Positions 1-8,238 of a DNA stretch of 22,509 nucleotides are shown one piece after another. Made by a program: the position numbers and the translations under genes. The notes under the pieces were generated by a model. That model saw only the letters and a list, made by a program, of their open reading frames with translations. It did not search any database and was not told where the DNA came from. Source of the DNA: Spirochaetia bacterium (GTDB lineage: Bacteria > Spirochaetota > Spirochaetia > Treponematales > Treponemataceae); the NCBI GenBank assembly GCA_900769985.1, contig CAAGIS010000209.1, forward strand, positions 1 to 22,509. Reading direction: 5' to 3'. The stretch's first letter is position 1, and each line of letters opens with the position of its first letter.

Positions 1-488
1 TAAGGCTTTGCCGAATCCACGTATATCAGAATGGTCAAATGCCGGTTAGTTTCTGCCTGCTGCTTCCATTTTTTTTATTCTCTATTGACAAAGGCACAAC
101 ATATCAAATTGCCATTTGTATGACTATGCGCACCTCAAAAACAGACACATTCTGGTTATATCGTTCGACCTCCTCATTAAATACATAGATAAATATAGGA
201 ATTCAGATTTTCCCTTATCTAAGCAATATATAACATTAAGGCGGAAAACGCTAGATGTGGACAATAGTTTTATTTACAAATATCAGTCCAAGTATCAATG
301 CCCATAATTTTGTCAATTATGTGATTTGAATCCCAGACAGCACATCGTTCAAGTCCAATACATTCTTTTTTAGTTGCTTTTCTGATTTTCCCTTTTCTCG
401 TCTAGTTTCCTTTGTGCAGCGCAGGACGCAGTCTATGGGGATTGAATTTTTATTCAACTTTGCTTTGTTTCGTTCCGATAAAATAAGT
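1..488. other. No confident gene; possible end of an upstream gene
   Basis: No recognisable gene. Plus-strand frame 2 is open from base 2 to a TAG at 47-49 and reads KALPNPRISEWSNAG, which could be the tail of a CDS starting before the window, but this is too short to name. A 63-codon open frame at 116-307 has no Shine-Dalgarno site, an unbiased composition and no recognised motif; I do not call it a gene. A TTGACA at 85-90 has no matching -10 box at normal spacing. The stretch may be ordinary spacer or a decayed gene. Confidence 0.4.
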
Positions 489-1091
489 ATGCCTGCAAAT
501 AGTTATGAAAAACCTGATTTTTGGTCGCGGAAGGCTTTTTCAGAAGGATATCCGGCGCGGTCTGTCTACAAGCTTCAGGAAATTGACGAAAAATTTAATA
601 TGATAAAAAAAAATTATACTGTTCTCGATTTAGGTTCTGCGCCTGGAAGCTGGACTACTTTTTTAATGCGGAAAATGGAAGGAACGGGAAAAGTCGTTTC
701 GTGTGATTTGAATCCGCTTGCAAAAGACGTAAAAGGCGATAATCTTGTTTTTATACAGGGTGATTTGAATTTAAAAGAAATCCGTGACAGCATAAAGTCA
801 AACGGACCTTATGATCTTGTAGTTTGCGATGCAGCTCCGTTGACGACAGGAAACCGGACTGTAGACACAGCACGAAGTCAGGGACTTGTTGAAATGGCAA
901 TTTGGTATGCACAGACAATGTTAAAACCAGGCGGAAATTTTGCCGTAAAAATATTCCAGAACGGAGACCAGCAGATACTGTTAAAAAAAATGCGTGATAT
1001 TTTTACTGTTGCCAAAGGTTTTAAGCCAGAAGCGTGCAGGAGAGAATCTTTTGAGACTTATTTAATTGGCATAAATAAAAAAATAAGTTAG
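489..1091 (+). CDS. rlmE: 23S rRNA 2'-O-methyltransferase (RlmE/FtsJ family)
   Basis: SAM-dependent 2'-O-ribose methyltransferase of the RrmJ/FtsJ family; E. coli RlmE modifies U2552 in the A-loop of 23S rRNA late in 50S assembly. From the start chosen here the protein has 200 residues, close to the usual size. Visible motifs are the N-terminal RSVYKL with the first catalytic Lys, the SAM loop LDLGSAPGSW, CDAAP with the catalytic Asp, AVKIF with the second Lys, and ETYLIG with the final Glu, so the K-D-K-E tetrad is complete. The frame is open upstream to a GTG at 414, but homology to the family begins only at PDFWSRKAF, so ATG 489 is preferred. There is no clear Shine-Dalgarno site before either start. 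The next gene starts 59 bases downstream. Confidence 0.9.
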   Translation: MPANSYEKPDFWSRKAFSEGYPARSVYKLQEIDEKFNMIKKNYTVLDLGSAPGSWTTFLMRKMEGTGKVVSCDLNPLAKDVKGDNLVFIQGDLNLKEIRDSIKSNGPYDLVVCDAAPLTTGNRTVDTARSQGLVEMAIWYAQTMLKPGGNFAVKIFQNGDQQILLKKMRDIFTVAKGFKPEACRRESFETYLIGINKKIS

Positions 1092-1150
1092 AATATATTT
1101 CAAACGAAAGATATATTTAAAAACAGGAATTTATTTTTAAGGGAATTTTT

Positions 1151-2182
1151 ATGAATAAGAAAGCTGTGCTGACTTTAAAAATCGTGACTGCATTTTCTGC
1201 GGCGGCAGTCGTTGCTGGAACAATGACGTATAGTTATAGGACTGCAGATAAGAAAAAACTTGAAAATAATGACGGACTTGGTGGTCTTGAAATTTCTGCA
1301 GTTCCTCAGTATGACACGCAGGAAAAAATTGAAAATTCCGTATCAGAAAATGTTTCGGATGCGGAATTTATAGAAACTGATTCAGTTCAAGATCGCAAAG
1401 ACTTGCTTGCTCTTGAAGAAGCCGAAAAAAAACTTATAGACGGCGGCTTGTATTATTCTTCATATAGAATAAAAAAAGGCGATATGATTGGTGTCATTGC
1501 CGAAAAATACGGCATATCTCAGGATACACTTATCAGCGTAAATAAAATCCGTGCTACAAGAACAATTCAAATCGGCCAGAATATAAAAATTCCGTCGCTT
1601 GATGGTATTCTGTACACTGTAAAAAAAGACGGTGAAACTCCCGAGACTATTGCCGAAAAATATGAAGTTTCTGCAGATGAAGTTGCAAATGTAAATAAAA
1701 TTGCAGTTAATGCAAGTCTTGATGCAGGACAGTCTGTTTTTGTTCCCGGTGCAGAACTTGACTGGATAACACGTCAGGAAATCAATGGTGATTTGTTCAG
1801 AAAACCTATAAGGTCTTATTACCGCATTACGTCTTATTTTGGGTGGCGAGGAAGCCCTTTTACTGGCAGGCGTCAATTTCACGGCGGAATTGATATGGCA
1901 TGTTCTACAGGAACTCCTATTTATGCTGCAATGGAAGGCGTAATTTCGTACAGGGGTTACAGCAACGTATACGGAAATTACGTAATTGTTACGCACCACT
2001 CAGGCTATAAAACTCTTTATGGTCATATGAGCAGATTTTCAAAACTTACTGTAGGCAACCGCGTTACTACAGGAAGCGTTATCGGTTATGTAGGAAGTAC
2101 AGGTCAAAGTACAGGATCTCACTGTCATTTTACAGTTTTCAAAAACGGACGTATGGTTGACCCGTACAATCTTTGGGGTTAG
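1151..2182 (+). CDS. LysM-domain M23 (LytM-type) peptidoglycan endopeptidase
   Basis: Envelope protein of 343 residues likely to cut or regulate peptidoglycan. A short basic N-terminus and hydrophobic stretch (about residues 8-24) suggest a signal anchor or signal peptide. Two LysM modules follow at about 105-148 and 155-198; these bind glycan strands. The C-terminal M23 domain (about 225-343) keeps the zinc and catalytic residues: H244 and D248 in HGGID, H292 in LYGHM, and H324/H326 in SHCHF. All are present, so it is predicted to be active rather than an EnvC/NlpD-type activator, although that family also carries LysM plus M23. The start has a good Shine-Dalgarno site (AAGGGA). It lies 59 bases after rlmE in the same direction. 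Confidence 0.9.
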   Translation: MNKKAVLTLKIVTAFSAAAVVAGTMTYSYRTADKKKLENNDGLGGLEISAVPQYDTQEKIENSVSENVSDAEFIETDSVQDRKDLLALEEAEKKLIDGGLYYSSYRIKKGDMIGVIAEKYGISQDTLISVNKIRATRTIQIGQNIKIPSLDGILYTVKKDGETPETIAEKYEVSADEVANVNKIAVNASLDAGQSVFVPGAELDWITRQEINGDLFRKPIRSYYRITSYFGWRGSPFTGRRQFHGGIDMACSTGTPIYAAMEGVISYRGYSNVYGNYVIVTHHSGYKTLYGHMSRFSKLTVGNRVTTGSVIGYVGSTGQSTGSHCHFTVFKNGRMVDPYNLWG

Positions 2183-2243
2183 AATATCATAAAATCGCAT
2201 GCGGTTTGTTCAGCAAATGCTTTAATTTTGCAATAATCTGAAT

Positions 2244-2732
2244 ATGAAAGAAAAAATTAATAAAATCCTTGTTTACATAATCATCGCTTTAATTGCAGTA
2301 ATTGTCTTTTGCACGGTTACTGCTTTTCTTGCAAAAAAGGCACAATTCGGTTTATACAGGCACAAAGACCCGGCTTCTGTTCAGGAAATTTCTGGTAGCA
2401 AAAAAAGTGAACTTAACGAATTTAAAGAATTCGGTACTCTTCGTGTTCTAACCAAATCTGATGACCCAGATGTTTCGATTGGCGAAAATCTCGTTATAAC
2501 TCCATGGTTCCTGTATAAAAAAGGTGATGATGCTTTTTATGAAGAACTCTGCCACAAGAAAAAAAAGATAATGGCGCTCTTTCTTGATTATTTTGCAGGA
2601 CATACGCAAAAAGAAATTCTTTCGCTTGGAGAAAAAAAAGTAAAAGAGGAACTTCTTTTTAAGATAAACGAACAGCTTGTGATGGGAAAAATATCTGCCT
2701 TGTATTTTGACGATTACATTTTTTTAAAATAA
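2244..2732 (+). CDS. FliL-like single-span membrane protein
   Basis: A 162-residue protein with one N-terminal membrane span (about 8-30) and a soluble, probably periplasmic, domain. The C-terminal half has the pattern of the flagellar FliL family: a long helix that often carries an LxxYF-type turn (here LFLDYFAGHTQKEI), then a Lys/Glu helix, then a terminal strand of the GKISALYFDDYIF type. FliL proteins sit at the flagellar basal body and act on stators. No flagellar gene is nearby, and the central part is poorly matched, so this may be a divergent paralogue with another role. No Shine-Dalgarno site precedes ATG 2244; AATAAT lies 6 bases upstream of it, so a leaderless start is possible. 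The family call is from memory of the pattern and is moderate. Confidence 0.5.
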   Translation: MKEKINKILVYIIIALIAVIVFCTVTAFLAKKAQFGLYRHKDPASVQEISGSKKSELNEFKEFGTLRVLTKSDDPDVSIGENLVITPWFLYKKGDDAFYEELCHKKKKIMALFLDYFAGHTQKEILSLGEKKVKEELLFKINEQLVMGKISALYFDDYIFLK

Positions 2733-2803
2733 TTTTTAATATTCTGCAACCTGTTTATTCTGTATGTGTCTAATATACTGTAAAATAAAAATAGGGGATA
2801 GGT

Positions 2804-3169
2804 ATGGAAAATTCAATAACTTCTGCTACAGCGCAAATTATTATTTCAATAATTCCGATTGTCGGAATTGGAATCGGCGGAATAGTAATCTTTTTTTATA
2901 TTTTGTGGCATCATCACGAAGTAAAGCTTCGTATAAAAAACGGAACTTATAAAACTTACAATTTTGATATGCAGGCATTTTCGCTTCTTACAGGACTGCT
3001 TCTTACTGGAATAGGATTGATACTGACAATTTTATTTCTCTGCATAGAAGGGTTTTCTTATATTTTGCTTGGGGGATTAATTCCGTTTGTAATAGGTGTA
3101 AGCCTGCTTTTGTTTTATAAGCTTAATCCTTCATTTAAAGTAAAAGATGATAAATTATCAGAGAAATGA
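2804..3169 (+). CDS. Small multi-span membrane protein of unknown function
   Basis: A 121-residue protein with three predicted hydrophobic segments (about 9-34, 57-80 and 84-106) and a histidine cluster WHHHEVKLRIKNG after the first span. The layout (N-terminal span, short basic cytoplasmic loop, two C-terminal spans) resembles small proteins often found beside ECF sigma/anti-sigma pairs, but I do not recognise a named family with certainty. ATG 2804 has a purine-rich Shine-Dalgarno region (GGGGATAGG). Its 3' end overlaps the start of the following sigma-factor gene by 23 bases, suggesting translational coupling and a shared operon with the sigma and anti-sigma genes. Confidence 0.65.
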   Translation: MENSITSATAQIIISIIPIVGIGIGGIVIFFYILWHHHEVKLRIKNGTYKTYNFDMQAFSLLTGLLLTGIGLILTILFLCIEGFSYILLGGLIPFVIGVSLLLFYKLNPSFKVKDDKLSEK

Positions 3170-3728
3170 TATTGAACATATAGCAGCATATAAAAGAGAC
3201 TCTGAACTTGTAAAATCTTCATTGGAAGGCGACAGTAAGTCTTTTGCAAGGCTCATGACTTTATATAAAAAACGGATTGTTGCAATCGGAATGAGCTTTT
3301 TTAAGAATACAGAAGATGTAGAAGATTTTGTTCAGGACGTGTTTATAAAGGCGTATACAAAGCTTGATACATTTCGGGGCAATGCACTGTTTTCTACATG
3401 GCTTACGAGGATTGCCTATAATACGGCTTGTAATTCTGTAAAGCGGCGCGATGATTATGTTCCGCTTTCTGATGAAACAGTTTTAAAAGATTCTAGCGAT
3501 ACGCCGGAAGAAGCACAGATAAAACATCTTGTCTGCGAGTCTATAAGGGAAGTAATAAAGGAACTGCCGGCACAGTATGCTGTCTGTCTTGATATGTATT
3601 TTTTTTATGACGTTTCGCATGCAGAAATAAGTAAAATTACAGGTCTGCCTGTAAATACTATAAAATCCCATATTTTCAGGGCAAAAAAGATTTTAAAAGA
3701 TAAGCTGATTGAACGAGGTCTTATATGA
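3147..3728 (+). CDS. ECF-type RNA polymerase sigma factor
   Basis: Group IV (ECF, RpoE-like) sigma factor of 193 residues with regions 2 and 4 and a short linker. Region 2 runs from about residue 30 to 95 and includes DVEDFVQDVFIKAY and the -10 melting/recognition segment FSTWLTRIAYNTACN. Region 4 covers about 135-190 with LPAQYAVCLDMYFF and the helix-turn-helix ISKITGLPVNTIKSHIFRAK, which reads the -35 element. It overlaps the upstream membrane-protein gene by 23 bases and its stop codon overlaps the start of the next gene in an ATGA. That next gene is a ZAS-type anti-sigma factor, so this sigma is probably held at the membrane until a signal arrives. ECF sigmas usually control their own operon; its target promoters cannot be read from this window. 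Confidence 0.92.
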   Translation: MINYQRNDIEHIAAYKRDSELVKSSLEGDSKSFARLMTLYKKRIVAIGMSFFKNTEDVEDFVQDVFIKAYTKLDTFRGNALFSTWLTRIAYNTACNSVKRRDDYVPLSDETVLKDSSDTPEEAQIKHLVCESIREVIKELPAQYAVCLDMYFFYDVSHAEISKITGLPVNTIKSHIFRAKKILKDKLIERGLI

Positions 3729-4183
3729 AAAATTTAGAAGAATGTAATAAGGTTATGGATATTTATCTTGGACTTGATAAAGGAGAGAGAGTTCCTTTTT
3801 CTGCAACAATGCATCTTCTGACTTGCAGAAAATGCCGCAGGCAAGTGCGTATGCTTAAATCGGCAGAAAATCTTGCGCGAAAACCTTTGGAAATTCCTGT
3901 TCCGATTGATGATGAGTCGATTCTGTCTGTAATGTCAAAAATTGATCCTGATTACAACAGTTCAAAAAATCCTATTTCGATTTCGATGTGGATTATTGCA
4001 GGCGTTACGATGATTATGTTTATGCTCATTTTCGGACTTAGCAGATTCCACAATGTTTCTGAAATAATAATGATTTCGTTTTATATAATTTTTGCAGTTG
4101 CAGTTACTGTATATTGTTCTATGTTCATCGGAACAAATATGGATTTTTTTGTAAAAATGATGAAAACGAAAAAACTTTCTTAG
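3725..4183 (+). CDS. Membrane zinc-finger anti-sigma factor (ZAS family)
   Basis: A 152-residue partner of the preceding ECF sigma factor, joined by a four-base ATGA overlap. The N-terminal cytoplasmic domain has the anti-sigma zinc motif H-x3-C-x2-C in HLLTCRKC (about residues 30-37). The C-terminal part has two membrane spans (about 85-105 and 115-137), with a short extracytoplasmic loop between them. Proteins of this type bind the sigma factor and release it on an envelope or redox signal. The extracytoplasmic segment is very short, so sensing may occur in the membrane or through another protein, perhaps the small membrane protein encoded just upstream. Its last four bases overlap the convergent hflX stop region. 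Confidence 0.85.
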   Translation: MKNLEECNKVMDIYLGLDKGERVPFSATMHLLTCRKCRRQVRMLKSAENLARKPLEIPVPIDDESILSVMSKIDPDYNSSKNPISISMWIIAGVTMIMFMLIFGLSRFHNVSEIIMISFYIIFAVAVTVYCSMFIGTNMDFFVKMMKTKKLS

Positions 4184-5376
4184 CTAAGGTTTTCATATAT
4201 TTTATTTTTAAGTTCGTCAATTCCCTGTCCTGTCAAAGCCGAAACTTTTACATGGTCAGGGAATTTTTTTTCGATACTTGCAAGCAGGATTTGTTTGTCG
4301 CCGTTTGAGGAATCATTCAAAACTTCGTTTGGGGCGAAGTCTTTGTTTTTGTCGTTCGTAAAAAAATCAATTTTGTTAAGTACGATGATTGCTTTGTGGT
4401 TTTCTGCGTCATTTTCTGCAAGAACTTTTACAATCGTTTTGTAGTGAATGAAAATGTCCGGGTCTGAACTGTCCAAAACTATTAAAAGCAAATCTGCAAA
4501 TTTTGTTTCTTCTATTGTAGAACGGAATGCGTTTACAAGTGAATGCGGCAGATTGCTTATAAAGCCGACTGTATCTGTTAAAACAATTTCAATTCCGCTT
4601 TTTTTCTGGCAGTCACTGCAGTCAGTAAAATCCTGATTGCTTTCATAGCCGGGATTTTTTAAAAACAGTTTTCTTGTGAGCGGATCAAGCGTTGCAAAAA
4701 GTTTGTCTTCTACAAATGCGCTGGAATTTGTCAGGACATTTAACAATGATGATTTTCCAGCATTTGTATAACCGCACAAAGTTACTGTCTTGATTTTTGT
4801 TTTTTCACGTTTTTTATGCTGGACTTTTCTTGTCTGCACGACTTTTTCAAGTTCTTTTTTTAATTTTGAAATTCGTTCACGTACGCCTCGCCTGTCAAGT
4901 TCAAGCTGTTTTTCGCCGCTTCCTTTTGAACCGTAATTACCGCCACGCTGACGTGCAAAATCGCCGTACATATGTGCAAGGCGCGGTAGAGAATATTCCA
5001 GTCGTGCAAGTTCAACTTGGAGGACAGCTTCTTTTGTAAACGCCCTTTGAGCAAAAATTCTCAAGATAACTTCCTGTCTGTCAAAAACAGGAAATTTACA
5101 GAGTTTTTCCCAGTTCCGCTGTTTTGTCGGATCAAGTTCAAAGTCCATTATAATGCAGTCTGCATCAACAGCTTTTGCGTGTGCACAGATTTCTTTTGCC
5201 TTGCCGCTGCCCATTCCAAAAGCCGGCTGAATGTCGATTTTATTCAGAATGATTGAATCTGCAGTTTCCATTCCGAGTGTAGAAACGAGACCTTTCAGTT
5301 CTTTTAGGTTATCGCCGGGATTTCCTATTAAAAGACAGCGGATTTTTCTTTGTTCTTCTTCCAGTATTTCAATCAT
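4180..5376 (-). CDS. hflX: Ribosome-associated GTPase HflX
   Basis: OBG-HflX-type GTPase of 398 residues; HflX proteins bind 50S subunits and split stalled or heat-damaged 70S ribosomes. The N-terminal HflX domain (about 1-180) ends with the family signature region, here GSGEKQLELDRR (usual form GxGETQLExDRR, so Thr is replaced by Lys). The G domain follows: G1 GYTNAGKSS at 202-210, G3 DTVGF, G4 NKID, and a terminal G5-like SALTG. The DNA before ATG 5376 has no Shine-Dalgarno site; a TATAAT box ends 8 bases upstream, implying a leaderless message. The stop overlaps the anti-sigma gene stop tail to tail with no terminator hairpin between them. An acidic insertion around the G3-G4 region has no obvious role. 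Confidence 0.93.
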   Translation of the reverse strand: MIEILEEEQRKIRCLLIGNPGDNLKELKGLVSTLGMETADSIILNKIDIQPAFGMGSGKAKEICAHAKAVDADCIIMDFELDPTKQRNWEKLCKFPVFDRQEVILRIFAQRAFTKEAVLQVELARLEYSLPRLAHMYGDFARQRGGNYGSKGSGEKQLELDRRGVRERISKLKKELEKVVQTRKVQHKKREKTKIKTVTLCGYTNAGKSSLLNVLTNSSAFVEDKLFATLDPLTRKLFLKNPGYESNQDFTDCSDCQKKSGIEIVLTDTVGFISNLPHSLVNAFRSTIEETKFADLLLIVLDSSDPDIFIHYKTIVKVLAENDAENHKAIIVLNKIDFFTNDKNKDFAPNEVLNDSSNGDKQILLASIEKKFPDHVKVSALTGQGIDELKNKIYENLS

Positions 5377-5384
5377 TCCGCTAT

Positions 5385-5413
5385 ATTATACAGATAAAGG
5401 AGTATTTTGAAAA
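5385..5413 (-). promoter_or_regulatory. hflX promoter, probably leaderless
   Basis: On the minus strand TTTTCA (5413-5408), a 17-base spacer and TATAAT (5390-5385) form a good sigma70 promoter. Only 8 bases separate the -10 box from ATG at 5376, so transcription should start at or within a few bases of the start codon. Confidence 0.65.
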
Positions 5414-5428
5414 TCCTTTTAAAAATAT

Positions 5429-5457
5429 GTGAACTCTTCTAGCGTTTTACCGATAAT
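5429..5457 (+). promoter_or_regulatory. Candidate promoter for the acidic membrane-protein gene
   Basis: GTGAAC, a 17-base spacer and GATAAT (5452-5457) on the plus strand. The -10 box matches 5 of 6 and the -35 only 3 of 6. A leader of about 35 bases carrying the Shine-Dalgarno site GAGGA (5490-5494) would result. Confidence 0.4.
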
Positions 5458-5500
5458 TTAAAGTGAATAAGAATATTTTTAAATTTTTTGAGGAATTGTT

Positions 5501-8170
5501 GTGACTTCAAGTCAAAAAACGGCTGTCAGCCTTTTAGTATCAGTTATTCTCTTTGCCGCATTTTCGGTTATTTCCTTTACGGGATTGTTTTCTTTAATTG
5601 ATGCGCGGTTTTATGAGCCGGAAAAAATTTCTCAAATTCAAAAACATCTGGAGACAATAAGTGAAAATTATGATGAATATATCACGACCCTTGAATCTCG
5701 GTTTGGTAAAAACGAAAATTCATTTTTAAAACAGAAAAGTGTTTTAAGTTATATTGAAAGCAAGGCTTCAGAAGAAGATGTGCTTTTGCGTTCAAGACTT
5801 TCTGGCGAATTGTTCAATCAGACACCCGGACTTATGGGTATGAGGCTTGTAGACAAAAACGGAATAAACATTCATTTCAGTACTTTCAGCTCTGACATTT
5901 TGAACAGGACAAGTGAAACAGTTGCGTACAAAAATTATACAGACTCTATTTCTCTGACAGGTCAAAAAGAAATTCCTTTTGAAAAAATTTATTCACCTGA
6001 TTCTTTTGAGACAAGCGGAATAGTATGCAAAACAATTTTTGACGGAAATGACAACAGGATTATTTTTTCTTTTCCGTTTTACGATGTTTACAGTGCTTAC
6101 CGCGGTTCGTTTATTTTTTATGTCAATGCAAATGATTTTAACCGCGTCCTGCTTTCAAAAAAACTGATTACGTTTGGCAATACGGGAACTCTTGTGTCCG
6201 GCTTGACTTCTGATGAAAACGATAAAAACACTGATTACAAAAGCGGATTTGTATTCGGGATTCCTGCAGTTGCAAACGGAAAACAGATTTTTGAAAAAGA
6301 AATTCTTTCGCGCTGGCAAAAAGGGCTGACTGCGCCTGAAAAAATCGTTTACAAAAAATCTGATGACAGTTTTTCTGAAAGTGAATTTGATGCTGCAACT
6401 AATGCAGTTGATGCAGAAAACAAAAAGAACAATTACTGGATTTTAGTTTCGAGTACGAAGACTGCATTTGGGTATGTCGGCGGAATTTATCCTGATGAAA
6501 TTTTTGTGATGAGCGACGGCGTAAAAATTCTACTGCTTGTCTGCATTTTTATTACATTATTTCTCATCGTATTTTTGATTGTCAATCTCAAGCAGGATGA
6601 TATGGTTGTAATCCGCGAACGGATAAGGCGGCTGCAACTTGGAATCATTACGGAATTTTTAAAACAGAAAGAAGCTGTCGACTGGAAAATCGTTTCCGGC
6701 AAAATTGCAGAACGCCGGCAAGATGTAAGTTCAGAAATAATGAAAAGTCTTGGTCGCAGAGGAAAAAAGCACAGTGCAGAAATAAATGATTTGATAAACA
6801 GAAGCTGGGACGAACTTTTAGCTGCGATGAATGTCGAAAGCAAAAAGAACTCCGGTAGTTTGGAAAATTCTAATATTGACGAAATAAAAAAATTGCTCGA
6901 AGAATTGCTGTCATCAGGTTCAATAAAAGTTCAGAGTGTTCAGCCTCAAGTTACAGTGAATCAGAGCCAGTTAGATGTTAAGCCGGTGGCATCTGTTCAT
7001 GCTCTTGATGATGTTGAAGAACTCGAAAATACTAGCAGCGCAGACGTTGAGGAAATCGAGGAAATTGAAGAAGTCGAAGAGGCAGAAAACGCAGATGTAG
7101 AAGAGATTGAAGAAGCTCAAGAGGTTGAAGAGGCTGAAAGTGTTGATGCTGAAGAACTTGAAGAAGCCGATGAAGTTGAAGAAATCGAAGAAGCCGAAAA
7201 GATAGGCGAAACTGGAGAAGTTGAGGAGCTGGAAGAACTTGAAGAAATTCCTGAACTTGAATCTGACGGCAAAACAAAAGCAGATACTGATGGAACTTTA
7301 GATGACGTTACATCTGAGTTTGAAGACCAGACAGTTGATGCGTCTGATTTGTTTTCTGATAATGATATTCCTCAGTATGAAGAACATAACCCTGAGGCAG
7401 AACTTAAAGACAGCAATGATGTCGAAAACATTAATATAACAGCATCGGCTCATAAACATGGATATGACAAAGAAGATGACCAGATTATCGAAAATTTCAG
7501 CGTAGAAAATCCTGATTTTTCCGGTCTTGATTTGCTGACGGCAGAAGAAAATCTTAATGGACAGACATCTTTACAAAACGCTGAAATTCCGTCTGCAGAC
7601 AGTTCAGCCTGTGCAAATGTGGAAGATGGCGGCGAAAATGGTTCTGGTAACAATGAATTTGTTTCTCTTGATGAATTTGACGTAGATTTTAAACAGAGCG
7701 AACAGCAGCTTGGATTTGAAGAAGTAATCGGTTTTGGCTCTGTAGAGAACTCTGCAGCAAACGCACAAAAAGCTGTAAACTCAGAGACTGTTGATTTTAA
7801 CATTGAGCCGGAATCGCCGCAGTTTTTGACTCTTGATCAGACTGTTGAAGTAAAGAAAGTCAGAAAATCTGATAAAAAGAAAATTATCAGCGAAACTGAT
7901 TATAGCATTGAAAATATAAAAAATCAGGTTCAGGCGCAAGCAATGACTGCAACTGATGACATCTGCGAACTCTCAGAAGCTGACATGCAGATTCCGTTCA
8001 GTTTTACGCAGTTTGCATCTTCTTCTCAAGTTCCTCAAGAATTAAAGCCGTTTGTAGATGTAATTCACGAAGATTCTTCAGGAGTTTTTGTCATAAAAAC
8101 AGACGGCCAGGAACAGGAACCTGAAGATTTGAATTTTAAAGAACTTGTTGATTCCGTTTTAAAAAAATAG
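5501..8170 (+). CDS. Large two-span membrane protein with extracellular sensor-like domain and acidic repeat
   Basis: An 889-residue protein starting at a GTG with Shine-Dalgarno site GAGGA seven bases upstream. A first membrane span lies at about 8-30 and a second at about 345-367 (ILLLVCIFITLFLIVFLIV). The 310 residues between them are extracytoplasmic and laid out like a double Cache sensor (long N-terminal helix, then mixed strands), though no family motif proves this. The cytoplasmic part begins with a basic helical segment and then a repetitive Glu-rich tract at about residues 505-587 built on EEIEE/EEVEEAE units. The rest is acidic and low in complexity, ending in a more ordinary segment near QELKPFVDVIHEDSSG. 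There is no HAMP, kinase, GGDEF or chemotaxis signalling domain, so it is not a standard receptor. The function is unknown. Confidence 0.75.
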   Translation: MTSSQKTAVSLLVSVILFAAFSVISFTGLFSLIDARFYEPEKISQIQKHLETISENYDEYITTLESRFGKNENSFLKQKSVLSYIESKASEEDVLLRSRLSGELFNQTPGLMGMRLVDKNGINIHFSTFSSDILNRTSETVAYKNYTDSISLTGQKEIPFEKIYSPDSFETSGIVCKTIFDGNDNRIIFSFPFYDVYSAYRGSFIFYVNANDFNRVLLSKKLITFGNTGTLVSGLTSDENDKNTDYKSGFVFGIPAVANGKQIFEKEILSRWQKGLTAPEKIVYKKSDDSFSESEFDAATNAVDAENKKNNYWILVSSTKTAFGYVGGIYPDEIFVMSDGVKILLLVCIFITLFLIVFLIVNLKQDDMVVIRERIRRLQLGIITEFLKQKEAVDWKIVSGKIAERRQDVSSEIMKSLGRRGKKHSAEINDLINRSWDELLAAMNVESKKNSGSLENSNIDEIKKLLEELLSSGSIKVQSVQPQVTVNQSQLDVKPVASVHALDDVEELENTSSADVEEIEEIEEVEEAENADVEEIEEAQEVEEAESVDAEELEEADEVEEIEEAEKIGETGEVEELEELEEIPELESDGKTKADTDGTLDDVTSEFEDQTVDASDLFSDNDIPQYEEHNPEAELKDSNDVENINITASAHKHGYDKEDDQIIENFSVENPDFSGLDLLTAEENLNGQTSLQNAEIPSADSSACANVEDGGENGSGNNEFVSLDEFDVDFKQSEQQLGFEEVIGFGSVENSAANAQKAVNSETVDFNIEPESPQFLTLDQTVEVKKVRKSDKKKIISETDYSIENIKNQVQAQAMTATDDICELSEADMQIPFSFTQFASSSQVPQELKPFVDVIHEDSSGVFVIKTDGQEQEPEDLNFKELVDSVLKK

Positions 8171-8176
8171 AAAAAA

Positions 8177-8210
8177 TAAAAGGGAAAACTTTTGTTAATT
8201 TTCCCTTTTA
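8177..8210. terminator. Bidirectional intrinsic terminator
   Basis: A 12-bp perfect stem (TAAAAGGGAAAA / TTTTCCCTTTTA) with a 10-base loop, T-rich on the plus side and A-rich upstream, lies between the convergent genes ending at 8170 and 8239. It can serve both strands. Confidence 0.85.
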
Positions 8211-8238
8211 TTTTTCGCTTTTTTGTTTCTAAAAATCT

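Noticed and set aside
116..307. 63-codon open frame on the plus strand
   Set aside because: No ribosome site, no recognised motif and unremarkable composition; likely chance.
310..350. Possible tRNA T-arm (GGGATTCAAATC on the minus strand)
   Set aside because: The flanking bases do not form a T-stem and no cloverleaf can be built.
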